Shown piece by piece: positions 15,813-22,740 of a stretch of DNA of 36,700 nucleotides. How positions within the stretch are numbered: the first letter of the stretch is position 1; each line of letters starts with the position of its first letter. The notes beneath the pieces were generated by a model. The model saw only the letters and a list, made by a program, of their open reading frames with translations. It was not told where the DNA came from and did no database searches. Both the position numbers and the translations under genes were made by a program. The stretch is from an uncultured Lachnospiraceae bacterium (GTDB lineage: Bacteria; Bacillota; Clostridia; Lachnospirales; Lachnospiraceae): positions 1-36,700 of the forward strand of contig CACXAT010000020.1 of assembly GCA_902765725.1 (NCBI GenBank). The letters are read 5' to 3'.

Positions 15813-18146
15813 ATGGAGAGAGAAAGATATAAGCGCCTGATCATGTTTTTTGCGTCACTTCTTGTGATCGGCATGCAGACGGCGAATTTTGCCTATATCT
15901 GGTATACCGTATACAATCGCCGTTCCGTCATCCGGATCTTTTACTGGAGACGCGGCAACTGGGTGCTGATCGGGCTGTATGCACTGATCGTGTTCCTGAT
16001 GTCGAAGCTGTTCGGAGCCCTGAAGGTGGGCTACATGCGGGTGCAGGACGTCATTATCGCCCAGATCTGTTCGGTCATATGCACCAATATCGTCGCCTAT
16101 GTCCAGCTGGCCCTGATCGGCCGCTGGCGGTTCCTTGACCACATCGGTCCCATGATCAGGCTGACCGGGATCAATCTGGTGATCGTCATACTGTGGGTCA
16201 TTTTCATGCGGTGGATCTACAATACGATCTATCCGCCGAAGTCGGTCATTCTGATCTACGATGAGCATAATCCGGAGAAGCTGCTTAAGAATATCGCGTC
16301 CCGCAAGGATAAATATGAGATTGCCGAGGCGGTTCTGATCGACCGCGGCATCGATTATATTAAGGAGCGGATCCCCGGATATCAGGCATGTATTCTCGGC
16401 GACATGCCGGCCCATGAGCGCAACCTTCTGGTGAAGTACTGCTTTGAGATCGGCGTACGGTGCTACTGTAGTCCGAAGATCTCCGACATCATGCTCATGA
16501 GCGCGGAGAAGATCCACATGTTCGACACTCCGCTTCTGCTGATGCGAAACCGAGGACTGACGGTGGAGCAGCAGTTTGTCAAGAGGGTGCTGGATATCAT
16601 CGTATGCGTTCTCCTGACGATCATCCTGTCGCCGGTCCTTCTGCTGATCGCCCTTTTGGTGAAGCTGTATGACGGCGGTCCGGTCTTCTACAGGCAGAAC
16701 AGACTGACCAAAGACGGCCGCGTATTCCAGATCATCAAGTTCCGCTCCATGAGGGTGGATTCTGAGAATAAGAGCGGGGCCAGACTGGCAGCAAAGGGAG
16801 ACTCCAGGATCACTCCTGTGGGACGAGTGCTCAGGAAGATTCATTTCGACGAGCTGCCCCAGCTGTTCAATATCATAAAAGGGGACATGTCCATCGTAGG
16901 CCCGAGGCCGGAGCGGCCGGAGATCGCTGCCCAGTATGAGAAGGAGATCCCCGAGTTCAATTACAGACTCAAGGTCCCGGCAGGCCTTACAGGCTATGCC
17001 CAGGTATATGGAAAATACAATACCAAGCCCTATGACAAGCTGAAGCTTGACCTGACCTATATCGAAAATTACTCACTTCTGCTGGATCTGCAGCTGGTTG
17101 CCACTACAGTCAAGATCCTGTTCCAGAAGGAGAATACGGAGGGCGTGGAACAGACCCAGCTGACGGCTTCCACAGGTGAGGAGAACATCGTCTCGGATAA
17201 GAGACAGCTGGAGAAGGATGTTCAGAATACGATCGACGTCCTGAAGGAGGAAGCAGTTGCCGGATCCCATGAGGAGATCACTCCGGAAGCGGCAGCGGCC
17301 CTTCCCAGGGGGGTGCGGGCGAAGGATGTTGCTGCCCAGCATGTGCCCGGCCTTCTGGTCTCTGTGATCATACCGGTCCACAACAGTGCCCATACACTGA
17401 AGGATGCCATTGACAGCGTGCTCGAGCAGGATATGCATTTTGAGTCCGCCCAGCGCATCGGCCGGGGGAGCGTGCAGGAGATGGAGATCCTGGTGATCGA
17501 CGATGCTTCCACCGATGATCTGGATTCCATAGAGAATCTGTATACGGATCATCCGGAAGTGGTCTTCCTGCACAATGAGCATAATCTCGGGGCGGCAAAG
17601 AGCCGCAACAGAGGCGTCCTGCTTGCCAGAGGAAAATATGTGGCATTCCTGGACGCGGATGATTCCTGGGACAGGGAGAAACTGAAAAAGCAGTTTGCCC
17701 GGATCTACGAGACCGGTGACGTGCTGTGCTGCACGGCAAGAGAACTGATGGATGAAAGCGGCCAGATGACCGGCCGCGTCATCCCCGTAAAAGAGCGGCT
17801 CACTTACAGGGATCTTCTGTGGCACAACCAGATCAACTGCTCCTCAGTTGTTATGCTGACCAAGGTGGCAAGACGGTTCCCCATGGTCCATGAGGATTCC
17901 CATGAGGATTACATCACCTGGATGCAGATCCTCAGTGAATATGAAGAGGTGTGCGCGGTAAATGAACCTCTGCTCAGATACAGAGTCTCTGCCAAAGGAA
18001 AGAGCGGCAGCAAGCTGCGCAGCGCCGCGATGACATACAAGGCATACCGCTATATGGGATTCGGTCCGCTGAAGAGCGCGGCACTGTTTGTAAGCTACGC
18101 AGTTCACGGAGTGATCAAGTATTCCAGAGCCTGTCACCATGCCTGA
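15813..18146 (+). CDS. Fusion of polyprenyl phosphoglycosyltransferase and GT2 glycosyltransferase
   Basis: This 777-residue protein joins two enzymes. The N-terminal part has about four membrane helices (10-135) and a soluble Rossmann-like region (140-245), as in WbaP-type enzymes. The sugar transferase domain (about 255-440) follows, with KFRSMRVDSE, the HFDELPQLFNIIKGDMSIVG block, RPERPE and the GLTGYAQVYGKYN block; it transfers a sugar phosphate to undecaprenyl phosphate. A 70-residue Glu/Ala-rich linker leads to a GT2 domain (513-777) with VSVIIPVHNS, VIDDAS and the metal-binding FLDADDSWD (612-620). No frame break is visible. GGGG upstream supports ATG 15813. First gene of the polysaccharide locus; the permease gene overlaps its last 8 bases. 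Confidence 0.9.
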   Translation: MERERYKRLIMFFASLLVIGMQTANFAYIWYTVYNRRSVIRIFYWRRGNWVLIGLYALIVFLMSKLFGALKVGYMRVQDVIIAQICSVICTNIVAYVQLALIGRWRFLDHIGPMIRLTGINLVIVILWVIFMRWIYNTIYPPKSVILIYDEHNPEKLLKNIASRKDKYEIAEAVLIDRGIDYIKERIPGYQACILGDMPAHERNLLVKYCFEIGVRCYCSPKISDIMLMSAEKIHMFDTPLLLMRNRGLTVEQQFVKRVLDIIVCVLLTIILSPVLLLIALLVKLYDGGPVFYRQNRLTKDGRVFQIIKFRSMRVDSENKSGARLAAKGDSRITPVGRVLRKIHFDELPQLFNIIKGDMSIVGPRPERPEIAAQYEKEIPEFNYRLKVPAGLTGYAQVYGKYNTKPYDKLKLDLTYIENYSLLLDLQLVATTVKILFQKENTEGVEQTQLTASTGEENIVSDKRQLEKDVQNTIDVLKEEAVAGSHEEITPEAAAALPRGVRAKDVAAQHVPGLLVSVIIPVHNSAHTLKDAIDSVLEQDMHFESAQRIGRGSVQEMEILVIDDASTDDLDSIENLYTDHPEVVFLHNEHNLGAAKSRNRGVLLARGKYVAFLDADDSWDREKLKKQFARIYETGDVLCCTARELMDESGQMTGRVIPVKERLTYRDLLWHNQINCSSVVMLTKVARRFPMVHEDSHEDYITWMQILSEYEEVCAVNEPLLRYRVSAKGKSGSKLRSAAMTYKAYRYMGFGPLKSAALFVSYAVHGVIKYSRACHHA

Positions 18147-18960
18147 TGGAAGGACACTTACACAATCTATGCTGAAATATTTAGTTACAGAGCGCCGGCT
18201 GATCTGGACGCTCGCGAAAAATGACTTCCGGAAGAAATTCGCGGGGTCGTATCTCGGAATTGTCTGGGCATTGGTCCAGCCGGTCGTGACGGTACTGGTC
18301 TACTGGTTCGTCTTCCAGATCGGCCTGAGACAGACCCAGGAGGTGGGCGGCGTACCCTTCATCCTGTGGATGCTTGCCGGACTGGTACCCTGGTTTTATT
18401 TCAACGACGCCCTGCAGGGCGGCACGAAATCCCTGGTCGAATACAGCTACCTTGTCAAGAAGGTCGTATTCAGGATCGAGATCCTGCCCATGGTGAAGGC
18501 AGTGAGCGCACTGTATGTGCACACCTTCTTCGTGGTGCTGACCTATCTGCTGTACACCGTCTACGGAAAGTTCCCGGGACTGTGGACCCTGCAGATCTTC
18601 TATTACTCACTGTGCATGTTCCTGATGGTACTCAGCCTGAGCTACGCGACGAGCGCCATCACGGTACTGTTCAGGGATATGGAACAGCTCATAACGATCG
18701 TACTGCAGATCGGCGTCTGGGCAACCCCCATCATGTGGGACCTGAACTCGATCGGCCTTCCGAAATGGCTGGTGTTCCTGTTCAAAATGAATCCGATGTA
18801 CTACATCGTCTACGGCTACCGGGACACCTTCATCTTCCATAAAGGATTCTGGGAGCACCCCCTGCTCACACTCTACTTCTGGCTGTTTACAGCAGCCGTA
18901 TACCTGTGGGGCGTGAAAACCTTCCGCAGGAGCAGAGGCCACTTCGCAGACGTGCTGTGA
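18139..18960 (+). CDS. Polysaccharide ABC exporter, permease (Wzm/TagG/RgpC-like)
   Basis: A 273-residue ABC-2 type permease with six hydrophobic segments and an N-terminal amphipathic region (RRLIWTLAKNDFRKKFAGSYLG) seen in Wzm, TagG and RgpC. LGIVWALVQPVVTVLVYWFVF and the late segment with PIMWDLNSIG and NPMYYIVYGYRD are family signatures. It would form the channel that moves lipid-linked polysaccharide across the membrane, with the ATPase encoded at 19236. The start at 18139 overlaps the previous gene by 8 bp; no strong ribosome site is seen, so translation is probably coupled. ATG 18169 is an alternative. Its partner gene is separated by an unusual 275-bp gap. Confidence 0.92.
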   Translation: MPDGRTLTQSMLKYLVTERRLIWTLAKNDFRKKFAGSYLGIVWALVQPVVTVLVYWFVFQIGLRQTQEVGGVPFILWMLAGLVPWFYFNDALQGGTKSLVEYSYLVKKVVFRIEILPMVKAVSALYVHTFFVVLTYLLYTVYGKFPGLWTLQIFYYSLCMFLMVLSLSYATSAITVLFRDMEQLITIVLQIGVWATPIMWDLNSIGLPKWLVFLFKMNPMYYIVYGYRDTFIFHKGFWEHPLLTLYFWLFTAAVYLWGVKTFRRSRGHFADVL

Positions 18961-19045
18961 GTGATATCGCCCAGTCTCCATGCGAAGACGGGCTGATGCA
19001 TTTATGCATCATGACGTCAGAGCATGAGAGACGCTAACAGACATC

Positions 19046-19080
19046 GAGCGCCGTGCAGCGAAGCGGCACAGGGGGCGCGA
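19046..19080 (+). repeat. 35-bp palindromic repeat, copy 1
   Basis: Identical over 35 bp to 19170-19204. Internally GCGCC (19048-19052) pairs with GGCGC (19074-19078) and GTGC (19053-19056) with GCAC (19066-19069), capped by GC-GAA-GC. This copy is also flanked by CAGACATC (19038-19045) and GATGTCTG (19081-19088), separated from the inner stem by GA on both strands, giving a long hairpin with tandem G-A mismatches. Confidence 0.85.
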
Positions 19081-19169
19081 GATGTCTGGCGTGCAGGTGC
19101 GGGAGTGCGGAGCACGGAGCAGCGGCACAGGGCGATATCATAAAGTAAGATATCAGTAAGCATACACAG

Positions 19170-19204
19170 GAGCGCCGTGCAGCGAAGCGGCACAGGGGGC
19201 GCGA
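19170..19204 (+). repeat. 35-bp palindromic repeat, copy 2
   Basis: Exact copy of 19046-19080, same orientation, 124 bp downstream. It lacks the outer CAGACATC/GATGTCTG arms of copy 1. Ends 31 bp before the ATPase start codon. Confidence 0.85.
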
Positions 19205-19235
19205 TTATAAATATTTGAAAAGATAAGGAGAGAGC

Positions 19236-20552
19236 ATGCAGGAGCATGACAACCAGACCGCGATCAGCGTACAGGACATCACCAAGATCTACCGGCTGTA
19301 CAACCGGCAGAGAGACCGCCTGTGGGAATCGCTGGGGCTGGATTTCAAGAAGAATTATAAAGAGAAGCATGCGCTCAGCCATGTAAACTTCGAAGTCAAA
19401 AAGGGTGAGACGGTTGGCATCATCGGGACCAATGGCTCCGGGAAGTCTACCATGCTCAAGCTGATCACCGGCGTCCTGACGCCGACTTCGGGACAGATTC
19501 ACGTGGACGGGCGCATCAGTGCGCTGCTGGAGCTGGGCGCCGGCTTCAACATGGAATATACAGGGATCGAGAATGTCTATCTGAACGGGACCATGATCGG
19601 GTTCACGAAGGAGGAGATCGATCAGAGGCTGCAGTCTATCATCGACTTTGCGGATATCGGCGATTACATCAATCAGCCGGTCAAGAGCTATTCCAGCGGT
19701 ATGTTTGTGCGCCTTGCCTTTGCGGTCGCCATCAACATCGATCCGGAGATCCTGATCGTAGATGAGGCGCTGTCGGTGGGAGACGTGTTCTTCCAGTCCA
19801 AGTGCTACCGCAAGTTCGAGGACTTCAAGCGGGAGGGAAAGACCATCCTCTTTGTATCCCACGACCTGTCCGCAATCTCCAGATACTGCGATCGTGCGAT
19901 CCTGCTCAATCAGGGGGACAAGGTCTACGAGGGAACGCCGAAGGAAGCGATCGATATCTACAAGAAGGTTCTGGTGGATCAGTTCCACAAGGGAACCGGT
20001 ACTGCTGACGCAGCCGCCGCGGACGCACAGAGTGAAGAGGGCGGAAAGAGCGCAGGGAATATGTGGAAGGATATGTTCCCGGTCAACCCCAGTCTGGTGG
20101 AGTACGGTGAGAAGAATGCGGAGATCTTCGATTATGGTCTCTATGATGAGAAGGGGCTTCCGACCTCCAACTTCCTGAAGGGCTCTTCCTTCACAGTGAA
20201 GATGAAGATCCGCGCGAGGGAGACGGTGCTTGAGCCGATCTTCGCGTTTACCATTAAGAATCTGAAGGGCATCGAGATCTGCGGGACGAACACGACCATG
20301 GAGAAGATCCCCGTCCCGACTATGAAGGCGGGAGACGAGCATGTGGTCACCTTTACGCAGAAGATCGATCTGCAGGGCGGCGAATACCTGCTCTCCCTGG
20401 GCTGTACCGGATATCAGGACGGCATGTTCCGGGTGTTCCACCGGCTCTATGACGTCATCTCCCTGACGGTGGTGTCCTCCCGTGACACAGTCGGGTTCTA
20501 TGACATGAACAGCGTGTGCGAGCTGGATCCGCAGGACGAGAGTGAGCAGTAA
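19236..20552 (+). CDS. Polysaccharide ABC exporter, ATPase with C-terminal carbohydrate-recognition-like domain (Wzt-like)
   Basis: A 438-residue ATPase that would power the permease at 18139. The nucleotide-binding domain (1-240) has Walker A GTNGSGKST (64-72), the signature SYSSGM (151-156), Walker B ILIVDEA (172-178) and the H-loop SHD (208-210). HVDGRISALLELGAGF is typical of the Wzt/TagH/RgpD group. After an Ala/Glu-rich linker (about 254-275), residues 280-430 form a beta-rich domain resembling the Wzt C-terminal domain, which in O9a-type systems binds the modified end of the glycan. AAGGAG precedes the ATG at 19236. The downstream methyltransferase begins 17 bp after the stop. Confidence 0.93.
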   Translation: MQEHDNQTAISVQDITKIYRLYNRQRDRLWESLGLDFKKNYKEKHALSHVNFEVKKGETVGIIGTNGSGKSTMLKLITGVLTPTSGQIHVDGRISALLELGAGFNMEYTGIENVYLNGTMIGFTKEEIDQRLQSIIDFADIGDYINQPVKSYSSGMFVRLAFAVAINIDPEILIVDEALSVGDVFFQSKCYRKFEDFKREGKTILFVSHDLSAISRYCDRAILLNQGDKVYEGTPKEAIDIYKKVLVDQFHKGTGTADAAAADAQSEEGGKSAGNMWKDMFPVNPSLVEYGEKNAEIFDYGLYDEKGLPTSNFLKGSSFTVKMKIRARETVLEPIFAFTIKNLKGIEICGTNTTMEKIPVPTMKAGDEHVVTFTQKIDLQGGEYLLSLGCTGYQDGMFRVFHRLYDVISLTVVSSRDTVGFYDMNSVCELDPQDESEQ

Positions 20553-20569
20553 AGAGATACGGAGGCTGT

Positions 20570-22711
20570 ATGGCTGATTTTAATACAGATTACTACAATG
20601 GGACCGATCAGTACTCGGACGGTGATGTGGAGGACCGGATCCTGGAGATCGTGAGGGCAGGAATATCGTCTGAGGACACAGAGGACAGGTCATTTCCTGT
20701 CCTTTATCATCTGTCGCCGGTGCGCGAGAATATCCTCTCCTGGTACCCGTTCAGGGAAGGGGCGCATGTGCTCGAGATCGGGGCCGGACCGGGTGCGATC
20801 ACGGGACTTCTGTGCAGAAAATGCGCGTCTGTGACCTCGGTTGAGCTGTCCAGGAGAAGGGCGCTCATCAATTATGAACGCCATAAGGACTGCGGTAATC
20901 TGACGATCATGGCCGGGAACCTGAATGATATGGTATTTCCCGGGAAGTTTGACTATGTAGTGCTCAATGGTGTATTCGAGTACGCGGGTTCATTTACCCG
21001 GGGTGAGGATCCCTACGGTACATTCCTGAGCAGATGCATGAGCTATCTGAAGGATGACGGCATGCTGCTGATCGCCATCGAGAACCGGCTGGGCCTGAAG
21101 TATTTTGCCGGCGCGCCGGAGGATCACACTGACAATTACATGGAGGGCCTGAAGGACTATCCTGAAAACAGCAGCGTGCACACCTTCTCGAAAAATGAGT
21201 GGGAGGAGCTGTGCGACAGATGCGGCCTTGCGTATCACAGGTTTTATTATCCCTACCCGGACTATAAGTTCCCATCCGAGATCTTTACGGACAGTTCCCT
21301 AAGTGCGGACAGCTTCGCCCGCAATGCCTGGAATTTCAATGCCAGGCGGCTGGAACTGTTCTCCGAGCCGCAGATGGCAGCTTCCCTGTGCCGGGAAGGT
21401 GTTATGGACCGCTTCATGAATTCATTTCTGATCGAGGCGGCCTGCAGGGCACCGATCGGGATCGGCGGACAGACAGACATCTCCTATGTCAAGCTTAGCT
21501 CGGACCGTGACGAGAGATTCCGGATCCAGACTATGATCTGTGAATCGGAGGGCGTCAGAAAGGTCATAAAGAGCGCGCTGACGGACCAGGCCCGGGAGCA
21601 TCTTGCGCGGATGCATGAGAGGGAAGATGCGTCTCCTGCATTTACGATGGAGCTGGACGGCGCCGCATATCAGGTAAGCCTGCTGAAAGGAACGAAGGCT
21701 GGAGAGGACAGCTGCGAGTATCCTTTCCTTACGGGCCAGAACCTGGCAAAGAGAGCAGCTGTGGCTGCAGACAGGAAGGACGCCGGAGCGCTGAGAGAGA
21801 TCTTCCGTTCGCTGTGGAATCTGATTGGGTGCGGCAGCTGCGGGGACAGGACGGCCGGAGAGGAATTTGCCGCGGTCTTCGGAACGGCGGGGGCGGATCT
21901 GGAATGGGAGATGGTCTGCCCTGCGAATATCGACCTGATCCTGGACAATGTATATCTGGATGATGCGGGCGAGAAGCGGGAGGCTGAGATTATCGACGGA
22001 GAGTGGATCTTTGACTTCCCGGTGCCTTCCCACTTTATCCTGTGGCGCGCGGTCAATGAATTCTATTCGGTCCACAGGCAGGCCGAAGCGGTCCTTCCCC
22101 AGGAGGAGCTGCTTGCGGAATATGGGATCGATGCTTCCCGGAGGCAGATCTTCTGGAAATGGGCGGATCATTTCGAGAAGGAGTATGTGGGGGCGAACCG
22201 GCTCGCTGCCTTCGCCAGGCCCGCAAGAAAGGCTGACCTGAAGGACCTTCAGTGGTCCGGGGAAAATGTGCGCCTTACCGCGACCCTGTATATGGATCTC
22301 GGACAGGGATACAATGAACAGGACGCGCTGCATACGGAGGTGGTGGTAACGGATGGCAGGTATGACGTGACCTTCGATGTCAGTCATCCGGAGAAGATCC
22401 GTTCCATGCGATTCGATCCTCTGGAGGGCACCGCATGCATCTGCGACCTCACATCGACAGAAGTCGAACTGAAGCCGATCAACGCCTCTGCCAGGTATAG
22501 GGGAGGCTATGAGTTCCTGACGATGGATCCGGCCTACCGGGTGAAATACGGGAAGAATAAGGCATCCTCCGGGGAGGATGTCATGAAGATCCGCATCAGC
22601 GGATCCATACAGACCAGGGATCTGTACTGGGCGCTGGCAAAGAGTCAGGAGCTGCTTGGCCGCTACCGCAGAGGTCCCCTGGGCGCGATTGCCCGCAGAT
22701 TGAAGAGATAA
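20570..22711 (+). CDS. Three-domain protein: SAM methyltransferase, kinase-like region, beta-rich C-terminus
   Basis: The 713 residues fall into three parts. Residues 40-235 are a class I methyltransferase with motif I VLEIGAGPGAITGL (67-80), the acidic VTSVELS and FDYVVLNGVFEY. Residues about 300-510 resemble a phosphotransferase fold: a lysine in RKVIKSAL (331 or 334), hinge-like YPFLTGQNL, then NIDLILDN (453-460) fitting HxDxxxxN with His replaced by Asn, and IIDGEW (Asp476) where APH-type kinases carry their metal-binding Asp. Residues about 555-640 form a beta-rich segment (YMDLGQGYNEQD, RFDPLEGTACICD) of a type common in clostridial glycan enzymes. The methyltransferase call is firm; the kinase call is inference. 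It sits 17 bp after the ATPase gene. Confidence 0.8.
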   Translation: MADFNTDYYNGTDQYSDGDVEDRILEIVRAGISSEDTEDRSFPVLYHLSPVRENILSWYPFREGAHVLEIGAGPGAITGLLCRKCASVTSVELSRRRALINYERHKDCGNLTIMAGNLNDMVFPGKFDYVVLNGVFEYAGSFTRGEDPYGTFLSRCMSYLKDDGMLLIAIENRLGLKYFAGAPEDHTDNYMEGLKDYPENSSVHTFSKNEWEELCDRCGLAYHRFYYPYPDYKFPSEIFTDSSLSADSFARNAWNFNARRLELFSEPQMAASLCREGVMDRFMNSFLIEAACRAPIGIGGQTDISYVKLSSDRDERFRIQTMICESEGVRKVIKSALTDQAREHLARMHEREDASPAFTMELDGAAYQVSLLKGTKAGEDSCEYPFLTGQNLAKRAAVAADRKDAGALREIFRSLWNLIGCGSCGDRTAGEEFAAVFGTAGADLEWEMVCPANIDLILDNVYLDDAGEKREAEIIDGEWIFDFPVPSHFILWRAVNEFYSVHRQAEAVLPQEELLAEYGIDASRRQIFWKWADHFEKEYVGANRLAAFARPARKADLKDLQWSGENVRLTATLYMDLGQGYNEQDALHTEVVVTDGRYDVTFDVSHPEKIRSMRFDPLEGTACICDLTSTEVELKPINASARYRGGYEFLTMDPAYRVKYGKNKASSGEDVMKIRISGSIQTRDLYWALAKSQELLGRYRRGPLGAIARRLKR

Positions 22712-22740
22712 AGAAGGATAAAGAAGGGACAGCAGACGAT

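Larger units (their letters stand above)
18961..19235 (+). repeat. Hairpin-rich intergenic region between exporter genes
   Basis: No gene is supported here. In order: a stem GCCC-A-GTCT (18969-18977) with AGAC-GGGC (18986-18993); an inverted repeat TGATGCAT/ATGCATCA (18994-19011); a first 35-bp repeat with flanking CAGACATC/GATGTCTG (19038-19088); a decayed relative sharing AGCGGCACAGGG (19121-19132); GATATC twice (19134-19139 and 19149-19154); a second 35-bp repeat (19170-19204); and AT-rich sequence before the ATPase ribosome site. It may modulate read-through between the two subunits. Confidence 0.7.

Noticed and set aside
17130..17350. Frameshift or assembly error creating the phosphoglycosyltransferase-GT2 fusion
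   Set aside because: The frame continues without interruption and the linker has ordinary codon use; no leftover start site with a ribosome site is seen before the GT2 domain.
19038..19204. CRISPR array
   Set aside because: Only two exact repeats plus one decayed copy, strongly palindromic, with no regular spacers and no cas genes.
19017..20441. Minus-strand frame spanning the hairpin region and the ABC ATPase
   Set aside because: Shadow of the Wzt-like gene; the part in the hairpin region is low-complexity repeat translation.
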